Source: Euonymus europaeus
Taxonomy: Eukaryota > Streptophyta > Magnoliopsida > Celastrales > Celastraceae
NCBI GenBank assembly: GCA_963580455.1
Contig: OY756961.1
Location: forward strand, 17,031,001 to 17,095,000
Direction: 5' to 3'
DNA length: 64,000 nt
The notes beneath the pieces are model-generated. The model had not been told where the DNA came from and did no database searches. It worked only from the letters and a program-made list of their open reading frames with translations. How positions within the stretch are numbered: the stretch's first letter is position 1; every line of letters starts with the position of its first letter. Of this stretch, positions 34,504 to 45,850 are shown piece by piece. The position numbers and the translations under genes were made by a program.

Positions 34504-35057
34504 TGATGACGTCAAAAAGGTGTCACTACCGAGAAGACGATCAGTTGATCAGACCTGCTGTCATGCACAGATACCGACGATGAAGATCCTTCCCAGAAGC
34601 CGAACAACCGGGTAGTCAAGTAGCTACCAGACAATCTTCTATGGTGGCAGGTCCTTCCTAGGAGTTGATCAGCCAAGCACCCCTACAGCTGAGCACAATG
34701 AACGAAGGTGAGCTAAAGGCCGCACCAGAGGTAGTCTTCTGGCGTTGGCGCTCCGACGCTCAAGTCAGTTGGTATTTAATCAGGCAAGCTCCTCGGACTA
34801 GAGCTCTCAGTTAGCCAGTATTCAAATTGTGATTAAAGTTGGATAATACTTGACTTGCGGAGCTTTATATAGGATTAAGGATCACTGTTGAAGTGGGTCT
34901 TCCAATTATGATTGTGGACCGTACCCAGCTGTTTTTCACCTTGGTAGGCCTAGCAGGTAACACGCTTACCAAGGAGACTGTCTGGTAAGCTTGACAAGTC
35001 CTTGGGCCACATATGACGTGGCGGAGCACCACTGGTGGGGGTATTTTTGTAATATCA
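34504..35057 (-). repeat. Tat element 5' LTR
   Basis: 554 bp, matching 25224-25777 with about twelve substitutions and no net length change. Confidence 0.95.
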
Positions 35058-35104
35058 GCTGCAAATAAAGTACTTATGTTGAAAATATAGTATATTAGGC
35101 ATAC

Positions 35105-35262
35105 TTTTCAAGCAAAGGTTGATCAATTTTCATGTGAGCTGGATAACATTCCTTGCGAGGGTGATCACGAGAAGACAAAAGCCTTGGATCCAAGTTCTTG
35201 ACATCAAAATAACCATATACAACATCACGCAGTTCAGCTGCCTTATGTTGTGGCCTCTTGAA
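35105..35262 (-). pseudogene. possible host-gene exon, downstream half (split by copia)
   Basis: A minus-strand open frame reads KRPQHKAAELRDVVYGYFDV and continues to QPLLEK before a GT-type donor at 35103-35104 (AAAGTATGC). It joins in frame to 43875-43937 when the copia element and one TSD copy are left out. The two parts give a 221-base exon. I do not recognise the family. The exon is destroyed in this allele unless the element is spliced out. Confidence 0.5.
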
Positions 35263-35760
35263 TGATAGGAATCGAACAACAATCAGGCAGCGGAATAATT
35301 TAAAAAATTTCGATTCCTTATGTGAGGATCTATTTAAAACCAACATTCGATTATGAGTTTAGAATAGTTACCCTTGTAGCGCGCCTTTCGTATTGTCGAA
35401 GCATACAACGAACACGAACTTTTTGATCGTGTTTCTACGGTATCCACACGAACGGCACAATTTTCGTGTACGTCTCACGACCACGAACGAAACTACCGAG
35501 CCCTCAGGTTGCTAGACCGAATTGAACCCGTCGTTATCAAATCCCATTCAACACCTTGAATCAAATTAATGAGAAATAATAGAGAAGGACTTTGGCTTGA
35601 CTTTTCCTCTTAGAAAAACACACTTGGAATCTTTTTTTAGTCTCTTAAAACCCACGGCATCACACACCAAAACTAACTCACGTTATAGCCTCTTCTATGT
35701 TCTTAACATAGAGTTAAATTTGTATTTGAACTCCTTTTGTTTTCCACCTCACAAACGTGT

Positions 35761-35796
<36 letters not shown>

Positions 35797-37051
35797 CTAA
35801 CACTTGTGCATATGTATCTTACATACGTGCTTATATATATATATATCTATTAAAACGTGCTCATATATATATATATATATATATGTATTTATGTAACATA
35901 TATTAACTACAATACAATACACATATATATGTATAAGTGGTACTAGTTACATGTGTATATATATATCTCTCTATATATATACATACAAAATAAGAACATT
36001 CCAAAAGGTTTGAGTCCTACTCAAATACTACACTTATTTTCTAAAAGACCTCTTATCTTAATATCAAAGTCATACTATCCTAGTCCAACTAGGACACTCC
36101 AAAAATGCTCACATTAAATATAAAATTCATCTTATGAATTTTATGTTCCGAATTGCTTACCATTCTTAGTGTGCGACCCTGTAGGTTCTCGTAATGTTGG
36201 TAATAATTATAAAATCATATTTTGGAATTACAAGCAGTAAGCGGTGTCTAGCAACACATCACTGCTACCAAATTACGAGAAAGTCGATGGTTCGACTCAA
36301 TCTTTATCGTGACTAATTTTACCGTGTTGTAAAATTCCTTTTGTCCTCAATATCTTGATCGAACACGAGACATGGATATGTCACTCTCGTATAGCTCAAT
36401 CAATGTTTCTTGATTCCCAAATAAGCTAACCGAAACAAATGATATTGATATCATTATATCAGTTCATTCGAGCATGGCCATGCGTTTATTAGCTATATTT
36501 AATCAAGAGGCCTTAGATTTATGAGAAGGAGAAATTCCATCTTGATCACTCACATCCCTCTACATGATTTATTGTACACTCGATCACCACCTTTTATAGC
36601 CACCTTGTTAAGGGTGACGTTTGATGATGTCAAAGTGAACAATCTCTCATGTCGGGAACAATGGTGATCTCAGGTCAAAGGACTACAAAACACCATCATC
36701 ACTATGAAATCATTTATGACAATTATAACACAATCCATGTAATGACTTCATTGCGGATTGATCCAATACATAAATTCTCCAATTCATGTACCTATGTGTT
36801 GACTTAATCTCATATATTAATCAAACATATATTAGCCTCTACGTATTATTGTTGTCCCTATTGACAATAATACTTGGCTATGGACATTTAAGAATATACA
36901 TTATATTCTAGGGACGTTATTACAATAATTCACACTAAACAGATATAAATAACTGGGATAACTAAAATGCCTTTATTAATAAAATAATCACGATAATTAT
37001 AATATTCTAAAGAATCATCACATGATTGACTTTAGGGCATACTCTCCAACA
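35263..37051 (-). repeat. copia 3' LTR (1789 bp)
   Basis: It contains several TA-rich microsatellites (35768-35795, 35834-35845, 35863-35884 and others). The right-hand LTR lacks a 191-base piece present here at 36630-36820. Confidence 0.94.
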
Positions 37052-37065
37052 AACTCCCACTTGCA

Positions 37066-39047
37066 CTAAAGCCAATCACTCATGTATCTAATACCCAGTG
37101 AATTGTTATGTTGATCATGCTTCTGCTGTGTCAGAGGCTTGGTCAATGGGTCAGCGATATTTTCGTTTGTGGAAACTCTACATATCTTCACATCTCCTCG
37201 ATCAATGATTTCTCGAATTAGATGGAAACACCGGAGCATATGTTTGGATCGTTGGTGAGAACGGGGTTCCTTAGCCTGTGCTATTGCTCCATTGTTGTCA
37301 CAATGGAGCTCAATCGGATCCACAATGCGAGGAACAACCTCTAGTTCAGCTATGAACTTTTGATCCAAACTGCTTCCTTTGCTGCATCGGAAGCAGCTAT
37401 ATACTCAGACTCTATTGTAGAATCAGCTATTGTCTCCTGCTTTGAACTCTTCCAGCTCACAGCACCACCATTTAAGCAAAACACATATCCAGACTGCGAT
37501 CGAAAGTTGTCCTTGTCGGACTGGAAGCTGGCATCAGTGTAACCCTTTACTCTGAGCTCTTCTTCACCTCCATAAACCAAAAACATATCCTTAGTTCTTC
37601 TCAAGTACTTAAGGATTGTCTTAACTGCCATCCAGTGACATTCACCAGGATTTCCTTGGTATCTACTCGTTACACTAAGTGCATACGAAACATTAGAACG
37701 TGTACATACCATGGCATACATAATAGACCCTATAGCTGACGCGTAAGGTATCTTACTCATGCGTTCTCTCTCATCTTGTGTCTTGGGACACATTTCGTTT
37801 GAGAGAGTAATGCCATGTGACATGGGGAGAAATCCTCTCTTGGACTCTTGCATGTTAAACCGATTTAACACTTTGTCAATGTATGTACTTTGACTTAGGC
37901 CTAACAATCTCCTTGTTCTATCTCTATAGATCTTGATTCCTAAAATATAGGTAGCCTCGCCTAAGTCCTTCATCGAAAAACAATTCCCTAACCAAGTCTT
38001 AACAGATTGTAGGGCCAGAATATCATTCCCAATTAGTAGTATGTCTTCTATATACAACACCAAGAAGATAACGGTACTCCCACTGAACTTCTTATATACA
38101 CAAGGTTCATCTTCGTTCTTGATGAATCCAAACTCTTTGATCGCATCATCAAAACGAAGATTCCAACTCCGAGAAGCTTGTTTCAATCCATAAATGGATC
38201 GTTGCAATTTGCACACCATTTTAGTAGCTTCTGGAGCTTCAAAACCCTCAGGTTGTGTCATGTACACATCCTCAAGGAGCTTTCCATTAAGAAAAGCAGT
38301 TTTGACATCCATCTGCCAAATTTCATAATCTTGGTGCGCTGCAATAGCAAGCAAAATCCGAATGGATTTAAGCATTGCGACTGGTGAAAAAGTTTCATCA
38401 TAGTCTATACCATGAACTTGTTTGAAACCTTTAGCCACCAATCGCCCTTTGTAGGTTTGCACTTTACCATCCATGTCAGTTTTCTTTTTGAAAACCCACT
38501 TGCACCCAATAGGTTTAACTCCTTCAGGTGGGTCAACCAAAATCCAAACTTGGTTGATGTACAAGGACTCCATTTCAGATTTCATGGCTTCAAGCCATTT
38601 CTCAGACTCTGGGCCCGATATTGTTTGTTCGTAAGTTGTAGGCTCATTTTGTTCCATGAGCAACACGTCTCCGGGTTGCGTTACGAGAAGATTATATCTC
38701 GCTGGCAACTTACGTGTCCTACTCGACCTACGCGGGCCTTGTGTATCTTGAGTCGTTTCCTGTTCCACAACTACTTGTGAAGCAGGCTCAGGTTCCACAA
38801 TTATTTGTGAAGCTGGCTCAGGTTCCATTAACGGTTCATTGTTTTCTTGTTGTTCTTGAACATTTTCAAGTTCCACTCTCCTCCCACTATTACCGCTAGA
38901 AACAAATTGTTTCTCTAGAAAGGCTCCAGTTCGAGCAACAAACACTTTGCCCTCTGAAGGATTGTAGAAATAATATCCTTTCGTTTCCTTAGGATATCCT
39001 ACAAAAAAACTAGCAATCATATTTGGGTCCAAGCTTGTCGGATGCAA
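37066..39047 (-). pseudogene. copia reverse transcriptase and RNase H
   Basis: The frame from 39047 to 37350 has the reverse transcriptase: GCKWVFKKKTDMDGKVQTYK, DVKTAFLNG, YGLKQASRSWN, and the catalytic box, which reads LYIEDILLIGND. In the family the second catalytic motif is usually YVDD or YIDD, so here the first of the two aspartates is replaced by glutamate. RNase H follows (YTDASFQSD, ESEYIAASDAAKEA). A one-base deletion in an A-run near 37360 shifts the frame, and the last part continues at 37368-37066 (HCDNNGAIAQA, STNENIADPLTKPL). The enzyme would not be made whole. Confidence 0.92.
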
Positions 39048-40251
39048 GGCGTTTTACATAAGCCTCACAACCCCAAATTCTGATAAAAGACATACTGCGG
39101 CGCTTCCCAGTCCATAACTCATATGGAGTCTTTTGAACCGCTTTAGATGGAACTCTGTTCAGTATAAAAGCAGCTGTGTCTAGAGCATATCCCCAAAAAG
39201 AGATAGGAAGATCTATATGACTCATCATGGATCGAACCATGTCTAACAAGGTTCGATTCCTCCTTTCAGATAGACCATTCAATTGTGGTGTAGCTGGAGG
39301 AGTGAGCTGTGAGACTATCTCACACTCCTTTAGATAGTCACGAAACTCTTGGCTTAAGTATTCGCCACCTCGATCCGATCAAAGTATTTTAATTCTTTTG
39401 CCAAGTTGGTTTTGTACTTCATTTTCGAATTCTTTGAACTTTTCAAAAGAATCAGACTTGTGCCTCATTAGGTATATGTACCCATATCTACTGAAGTCAT
39501 CAGTAAATGTAATGAAATACAAATAACCTCCTCTAGCTTGTGTACTCATCGGCCCACATACATCACTATGTACTATGCCTAATAAGTCAGTGGCCCGTTC
39601 ACTGTGTCCAGTGAATGGAGCTTTAGTCATTTTTCCTAATAAACAAGATTCGCATGTCTCATATGATTCAAAATCAAATGAGTCCAAAAATCCATCTTTA
39701 TGGAGCTTGGAAATGCGTTTCTCATTTATATGGCCCAAACGACAGTGCCAAAGGTAGGTCAGGTTTGAATCTTTTGATTTAACCTTCTTTGTATTTATGT
39801 TATAAATGGGCTTATCAAGGTCTATAACGTATAAACCATTCAACATTTGAGCGTTACCATAAAACATCTCATTGAAATAAATAGAACAATTTCTGTTCTT
39901 TATTACAAATGAAAAACCATCCTTGTCCAAACAAGAAATAGAAATAATGTTTCTAGTAATCGAAGGAACATAATAACAATTATTAAGTTCTAAAACAAGC
40001 CCAGTGGGTAAAGACAAGAAATAAGTTCCAACAGCTAGTGCAGCAACTTTTGCTCCATTTCCAACTCGTAGGTCCACCTCTCCCTTGCCCAGAATCCTAC
40101 TGCTTCTCAGTTCCTGCACATTTTGACAAATGTGAGAACCACATGCAGTATCTAATACCCATGATGTAGGAGCAGAAAGATTGATCTCAATAACATAAAT
40201 ACATGTAGTAGACGTCTCACTTCTTTTCTTCTTAAGATCTTCCAGATACTA
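39010..40251 (-). pseudogene. copia protease and integrase
   Basis: After the TAG that ends gag (40249-40251) the same frame continues. It contains a protease site WVLDTACGSHIC (near 40160), the GAG-pre-integrase zinc region (LWHCRLGHINEKR, CESCLLGKM), and the integrase aspartates in HSDVCGPM and, after a TGA at 39379-39381, in SDRGGEY. The glutamate motif follows in NGLSERRNRTLLD (39282-39240). A one-base frameshift near 39020 separates integrase from the reverse transcriptase part. Both stop codons could come from single C-to-T changes. Confidence 0.9.
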
Positions 40252-41040
40252 CTTGCAGTTTCTCTTCCAATGCCCAATCTCATTGCAATGGAAGCATTTT
40301 GCATCCTTAGCAACCCCTCCTTTGGGTTTCAATGCAGCAGATTTGGATTTGGGCTTTTTATCTTTCTTTTTGCCTTTATCCATTTTCTTGCCCTTGCCCT
40401 TTTGGACCATCAAGATGGACCTGGGCTTTTGCTTCTTCATACTGGGCTCAGCTGTCTTCAGCATGTTTAGAAGCTCTGGCAGAGTTTTTTCAAAACTATT
40501 CATGTTATAGTTTAGAACAAATTGACTATAATTGTCCGGCAACGATTGCAGGACTAAGTCAGTAGCTAAATCATTATTTAGCTTGAAGCCCAGTCTCTCA
40601 AGATCCTCAATATACCCAATCATCTTGAGCACATGAGAATTGACAGAGCTTCCTTCTGCCATTCTGCACTGAAACAATGCCTTGGAAATATCATACCTCT
40701 CATGTCGAGCCTGCACTTGAAACAATTTCTTGAGGTGCTCAATCATCTCGAAAGCTTCCATGTTCTCATGTTGCTTTTGAAGCTCAGAGTTCATGGTAGC
40801 CAACATGAGGCATCCAACATCCAAGGAATCATCTTGATGCTTCTTGTAAGCATCTTTTTCTGCCCTGGGGGTAGTGGTAGGAGGTTCCTCAGGAACAGCA
40901 CGCTCTAGGACATAAAACTTCTTTTCATGTTTGAGAACAATTCTCAAATTTTTGTACCAATCGATGAAGTTGGTCCTAATCAACTTGTCCTTCTCAAGGA
41001 CAGATCGCAAAGATAAATTTGTTGGGTTTTGTGATGCCAT
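40249..41040 (-). CDS. copia gag
   Basis: A 263-residue frame starting MASQNPTNLSLRSVLEKDKL, the UBN2-type gag fold of copia elements, with FIDWYKNLRIVL. A basic linker (KGKGKKMDKGKKKDKK) leads to the nucleic-acid-binding knuckle CFHCNEIGHWKRNC at the C-terminus. The stop at 40249 immediately after the knuckle is TAG and may be a mutated CAG in what was a single gag-pol frame. On its own the product could still form particles. Confidence 0.88.
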   Translation of the reverse strand: MASQNPTNLSLRSVLEKDKLIRTNFIDWYKNLRIVLKHEKKFYVLERAVPEEPPTTTPRAEKDAYKKHQDDSLDVGCLMLATMNSELQKQHENMEAFEMIEHLKKLFQVQARHERYDISKALFQCRMAEGSSVNSHVLKMIGYIEDLERLGFKLNNDLATDLVLQSLPDNYSQFVLNYNMNSFEKTLPELLNMLKTAEPSMKKQKPRSILMVQKGKGKKMDKGKKKDKKPKSKSAALKPKGGVAKDAKCFHCNEIGHWKRNCK

Positions 41041-42264
41041 AGTGATCTACAACATAAAATATGCAAAATAAGTATCATGCTTTAAATCATTTAATAGGAC
41101 TTTAATTAAATGATGCTCTAACTATTTAATTCAAATTAATAACCCTCACATTAATTTGGAAAGTTCTAAACTTTCTAGTGGGCCAAGATCCATATTTCAC
41201 CTACTCTTGAGACAGCTTTGGCTGAAAAACCAAGATTTGGCTATTTAGGTAAGCAACCTTTGCTAATTGCATCGCCATGCAATTCTTGGATCAGTTGGGT
41301 GAACATCTCATCTTATGGATTAAATCCCAACTCTTTGCCTCTAGGCTCCCAATCCTATTGGGCTTGTCCTAGTTAAGTTAAACCCAATGATTAACAAGAG
41401 GAACAAGGCATCTTGCTTTGGCAAACTCTACCTTTTCCTTTCGCGCCTTCTACAAGATAGAATAAAGCACCCCGCTTTGGCGGAAACTGCCTATGTTCGA
41501 TCGAGAACTTGACGAGTGTTCATCATTGGAAGGCATCAACTTATCTCACCATCTCATGAATTAATCACATTAATTATATTTAATTTGATCTCATCAAATT
41601 AAGTCCATGTTACCTAATTGGCCTTACTAGATGGATTAGCATTCATTATCATTATTTATTATCACATAAAAATAATAATAATAAAACAGAAAAATTAGAC
41701 GTGACATGATTATAGCCCAACTACTTCGGTTCTCCCAAGCCAATGAGAGAACCGACAAGTCAACCTAGGTAAAACTTCGCAAGTCCTTTCCTTGGTCTTC
41801 CTTTTCTTCATATGGTTAAGAAAATACTCCAACCTCCATGGGATTCTCCATTGCTTTGATCCTATTCTAATCCTTATTCTAATTACATCATATGTAGAAG
41901 AAAACCTCGAGTTACATTCGAGGGGAGAAGAGATGAGAAAAGAAATTACAATGAGAAATATGAGGTAAGACACGACATGCAAGTCGTATTTTCCATAAAA
42001 TACAAAAACCATATCAAATAAAAATAAACCATTCACAAGGGTCTTAAGGGCTATAATCACGCACCATGCTTCACCAAACACAACAATTGCGTAAACTAAT
42101 CAATTCACTTTGATCTTTAAAAAATCTGTTATGGCCAATTCGATTTTACGACAATTCATATGCAACTATTGCATATCCGATTAAACATATAATCTAATTT
42201 TATATATCTAATATACATAATTCAAACATAATCGAATGTGTTTTAAACACGGCTCCGATACCAC
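41041..42264 (-). other. copia untranslated leader and primer site
   Basis: About 1.2 kb of leader between the LTR and gag, with no convincing ORF. The primer site TGGTATCGGAGCC (minus strand, 42251-42263) differs by one base from the initiator-methionine tRNA type TGGTATCAGAGCC. Confidence 0.85.
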
Positions 42265-42822
42265 TGATAGGAATCGAACAACAATCAGGCAGCGGAATAA
42301 TTTAAAAAATTTTGATTCATGATCCGAGGATCTATTTAAAACCAACATTCGATTATGAGTTTAGAAAAGTTACCCTTGTAGAGCGCCTTTCGTACTGTCA
42401 AAGCATACAACGAACATGAACTTTCTAATCGTGTCTCTACGGTATCCAAACGAACGGCGCAATCTTCGTGTACGTCTCACGACCACGAACGAAACTACCG
42501 AGCCCTCAGGTTGCTAGACCGAATTGAACCCGTCGTTATCAAATCCGATTCAACACCTTGAATCAAATTAATGAGCAATAATAGAGAAGGACTTTGACTT
42601 GACTTTTCCTCTTAGAAAAACACACTTGGAATCTTTTCTTACTCTCTTAAAACCCACGGCATCACACACCAAAACTAACTCACGTTATAGCCTCTTCTAT
42701 GTTCTTAACATAGAGTTCAATTTGTATTTGAACTCCTTTTGTTCTCCACCTCACAAACGTGTACACATATATATCTATATATATATATCTAAACACTTGT
42801 GCATATGTATCTTACATACGTG

Positions 42823-42858
<36 letters not shown>

Positions 42859-42862
42859 CGTG

Positions 42863-42899
<37 letters not shown>

Positions 42900-43869
42900 T
42901 TATGTAACATATATTAACTACAATACAATACACATATTATTGTATAAGTGGTACTAGTTACATGTGTATATATATCTCTCTATATATATATACATACAAG
43001 ATAAGAACATTCCAAAATGTTTGAGTCCTACTCAAATACGACACTTATTTTCTAAAAGACCTCTTATCTTAATACCAAAGTCATACTATCCTAGTCCAAC
43101 TAGGACACTCCAAAAATGCTCACATTAAATATAAAATTCATCTTATGAATTTTATGTTCCGAATTGCTTACCATTCTTATTGTGCGACCCTGTAGGTTCC
43201 GTAATGTTGGTAATAATTATAAAATCATATTTTAGAATTACAAGCAGTAAGCGGTGTCTAGCAACACATCACTGCTACCAAATTACGAGGAAGTCGATGG
43301 TTCGACTCAACCTTTACCGTGACTAATGTTACCATGTTGTAAAATTCCTTTTGTTTTCAATATCTTGATCGAACACGAGACATGGATATGTCACTCTTGT
43401 ATAGCTCATCAATGTTTCTTGATTCCCAAATAAGCTAACCGAAACAAATGATATTGATATCATTATATCAGTTCATTCGAGCATGGCCATGCGTTTATTA
43501 GCTCTATTTAATCAAGAGGCCTTAGATTTATGAGAAGGAGAAATTCCATCTTGATCACTCACATCCCTCTACATGATTTATTGTACACCCGATCACCACC
43601 TTTTATAGCCACCTTGTTAAGGGTGACGTTTGATGATGTCAAACACATATTAGCCTCTACGTATTATTGTTGTCCCTATTGACAATAATACTTGGCTATG
43701 GACATTTAAGAATATACATTATATTCTAGGGACATTATTACAATAATTCACACTACACAGATATAAATAACTAGAATAACTAAAATGCCTTTATTAATCA
43801 AATAATCATGATAATTATAATGTTCTAAAGAATCATCACATGATTGACTTTAGGTCATACTCTCCAACA
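42265..43869 (-). repeat. copia 5' LTR (1605 bp, with internal deletion)
   Basis: It matches the other LTR with scattered substitutions, but 191 bases are missing between GATGTCAAA and CACATATTAGCC. In the intact copy the missing piece is bounded by TCAAA on both sides, suggesting deletion through a 5-bp direct repeat. Confidence 0.93.
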
Positions 43870-43874
43870 TTGAA

Positions 43875-43937
43875 GTCATTAAACAATGCCCTTACATCAA
43901 CCTTATACAATAGGTCAAGAAAATTTAAGTACCAACA
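43875..43937 (-). pseudogene. possible host-gene exon, upstream half (split by copia)
   Basis: The minus-strand frame reads WYLNFLDLLYKVDVRALFND after an AG acceptor at 43938-43939 preceded by a T-poor but A/T-rich stretch. It continues in frame with 35105-35262 across the copia insertion. See that entry. Confidence 0.5.
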
Positions 43938-43939
43938 CT

Positions 43940-44302
43940 ATTTTTTTTCCAATAATAATGCACCATAATAAAATTACTTCACATATGAATGAACCAAAGC
44001 ATACGGATCAAAGACAAATGAATGAACTGATGAATAGCTAAGAATAAGCAATCTGGGCTTTGATTGTGCTGGCCCTTAGTCGAGAATCATGGAAGAGCAA
44101 GATTGAGACATCATAATGGAAAAAGCAGATGTTGTCAACTATGACTAGAAGAAAAAATATAGAGAGAAAGACCCAGAAAATAGATAATGAGAACACTGCG
44201 ATTAAGGACCTGAGCCCGTAAGAGATGAAATGTCCTAGAATGTAGCAAATTGAAGAGGAAAACCCCTGAGCAAGTCCAGCCGCAAACAAAGGTTAACCAT
44301 TA
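43940..44302 (-). other. AT-rich stretch with possible membrane-protein exon
   Basis: On the minus strand 44160-44240 reads HFISYGLRSLIAVFSLSIFW, hydrophobic and coding-like, after a CTAG acceptor. It could join in phase to the exon ending at 45661 (see there). Evidence is weak: only composition and splice-type dinucleotides. Confidence 0.25.
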
Positions 44303-45580
44303 GGCACTGCTTGGTTTAGGGGTTTCCACTGGAAAGCAGGGTTTTTTAAAAGCAAGGGTTCTGTCAACCCATGCTTGGATACATTTTTTACTCACTGGTT
44401 TTGGTGGGTTTTAAAACCAGCCAAAACCAATGCAATACAAATTTGGCTGGTTTATAAAACACGCCAAATCGGCGTGTTTTAACTGGTTCGAAAATTTTGT
44501 CCTATCTTTGCCCTTGACTTATGATACACACAAGTCTCTCTCCCAGTTCTCTTGCGCAGCCGAGCTCCCTTCCACCTCCACTTTCTTGGTCGCCTTCTTG
44601 GTGAGTTTCTATGGTGTTTATAACTCATGTCTCTTTTTCTAGTCGTTTCATTTGTTTTTGCCCTCTGGGTTAAAACACGTTTCAAAATCTACTTCTTCTA
44701 ATTGGTATATCGTGGGTAAAAACTCTAGTGCAATAGCCAATAACTTTTTGATAGAAGTAGTTCTGAGAGCAAGATTTTGTATGGCAGCAAACAATTTTGT
44801 GGGAGCGGGGTAACAAGCTGATAGAGGTGTTAGTTTTTATCATATCTGATGGTGCTCTATATTCCTTATGGAAGAATGCTAGTAGCTAGTCTTTTAATTT
44901 CATCATAGTTATATTCAAAGTAGCTTCCATGGTATACAAACATGAGTTCATAGCTGTGGCTGTATGTTTTTTATTTTTTATTTTTCATATTTGTGTTTTA
45001 GATATTCTAGTATTCATAGATTTGGTAAGGGTTTTGTTGGTTTGGCATTGGTGGGTATCTCTATGTTTTGTTTGTCTAGTTCATATTTGGGTTGCGAATG
45101 AGACCAAGAGGTCTCTGGGACAATTCTTGTGGCCACTATGGACTTCTCTGGATCATCTTCTTCTTCTTTTATTCTTTCTTGTATATGATTGAAGATGAGT
45201 ATGTGTGGTTGATATTTGTGATGATGATCTTGTCTTTTATGCCCTTAATTCTGATACAATTTATGTTAGTTAATGGTTATAATTCACTCTATCATCAATT
45301 CTTTCATGATTCTTTACTATCTCGTTGAATGCAGCATCAAGGCAGAGAGGAAATGGGCATTTGAGTTGTTGTTTTGTAATGACATATGAATGATGAAGCA
45401 TAGATATAAACATGAAAAAAGCTTCAAATACTCAAAAGGGCAGAATTATAATTTAATATTTTTAAACACTTCTAGAACCGATCCTTTACTATCTTCCCAA
45501 GCACTGGAATTGACTGTTTCAAAAACCGCTACTTTAAAAACACCTCATTTCCGCTACTCCTTATTTTCTCAAGTAGGGCC
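44303..45580. mobile_element. non-autonomous PIF/Harbinger-like element, TSD TTA
   Basis: The ends are GGCACTGCTTG (44303) and, on the other strand, GGCCCTACTTG (45580), matching at 9 of 11 positions. TTA lies on both sides (44300-44302 and 45581-45583). Subterminal GGTTTTTNAAA-type blocks are also shared. No transposase is encoded; the ORFs at 44430-44642 and 44929-45328 have no recognisable domain. The three-base TTA duplication fits the Harbinger superfamily. The internal 1.2 kb is unlike the transposase element at 505-1791, so it may have captured other sequence. Confidence 0.65.
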
Positions 45581-45660
45581 TTAGACCAAAGCCTGATGGA
45601 ACTCACAACATAGCAGTGACCCAAATTGAGATGGAAATCAATGGAAAAAATATAACTCAC

Positions 45661-45790
45661 CTAAATCGACCACGAAAGCCGCACAAAGAAGGGCCAAAAG
45701 AGTGAAACCGGAGAGGACACAATACGCACCAGAGAGATTAGATCCAACAGGGAATAAGACAATGAATACAGAAGATACATTTAGAGATAA
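45661..45790 (-). other. possible 5' exon of the unidentified host gene
   Basis: A minus-strand frame ends SGFTLLALLCAAFVVDL followed by a strong donor (TTTAG then GTGAGT at 45655-45660). The hydrophobic run looks like a signal or membrane segment. No credible start codon was fixed. Joining to the hydrophobic stretch at 44160-44240 is in phase. Confidence 0.25.
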
Positions 45791-45850
45791 AGCAAATTAC
45801 ATCAATATATATTCCCCGACCTACCTAAAGTGGGTGGTGCTAATGTAGTG

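Larger units (their letters stand above)
25224..35057 (-). mobile_element. Tat-lineage Ty3/gypsy element (RIRE2/Retand-like), TSD GCTGC
   Basis: Two 554-bp LTRs (25224-25777 and 34504-35057) are flanked by GCTGC (25219-25223 and 35058-35062). About twelve differences between the LTRs give about 2% divergence. Gag-pol is on the minus strand from 34459. A second RNase H before integrase, the primer site and an extra antisense gene between pol and the 3' LTR together mark the Tat lineage. The coding regions carry several stops and frameshifts, so the copy is dead. The outer flanks look like an intron of a possible host gene. Confidence 0.95.
35263..43869 (-). mobile_element. Ty1/copia element (Angela/Tork-like), TSD TTGAA
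   Basis: LTRs at 35263-37051 and 42265-43869 begin TGATAGGAATCG and end CTCTCCAACA on the plus strand. The flanks are TTGAA (35258-35262 and 43870-43874). The order on the minus strand is gag, protease, integrase, reverse transcriptase, RNase H, the copia order. The primer site is the initiator-Met type next to 42265, and the polypurine tract AGTGGGAGTTT adjoins 37052. Coding parts have stops and frameshifts. The lineage is judged from the long LTRs and the gag N-terminus and is tentative. Confidence 0.94.

Noticed and set aside
36285..36310. tRNA B-box-like GGTTCGACTC in the copia LTRs
   Set aside because: No A-box or cloverleaf could be built around it, and it is present identically in both LTRs.
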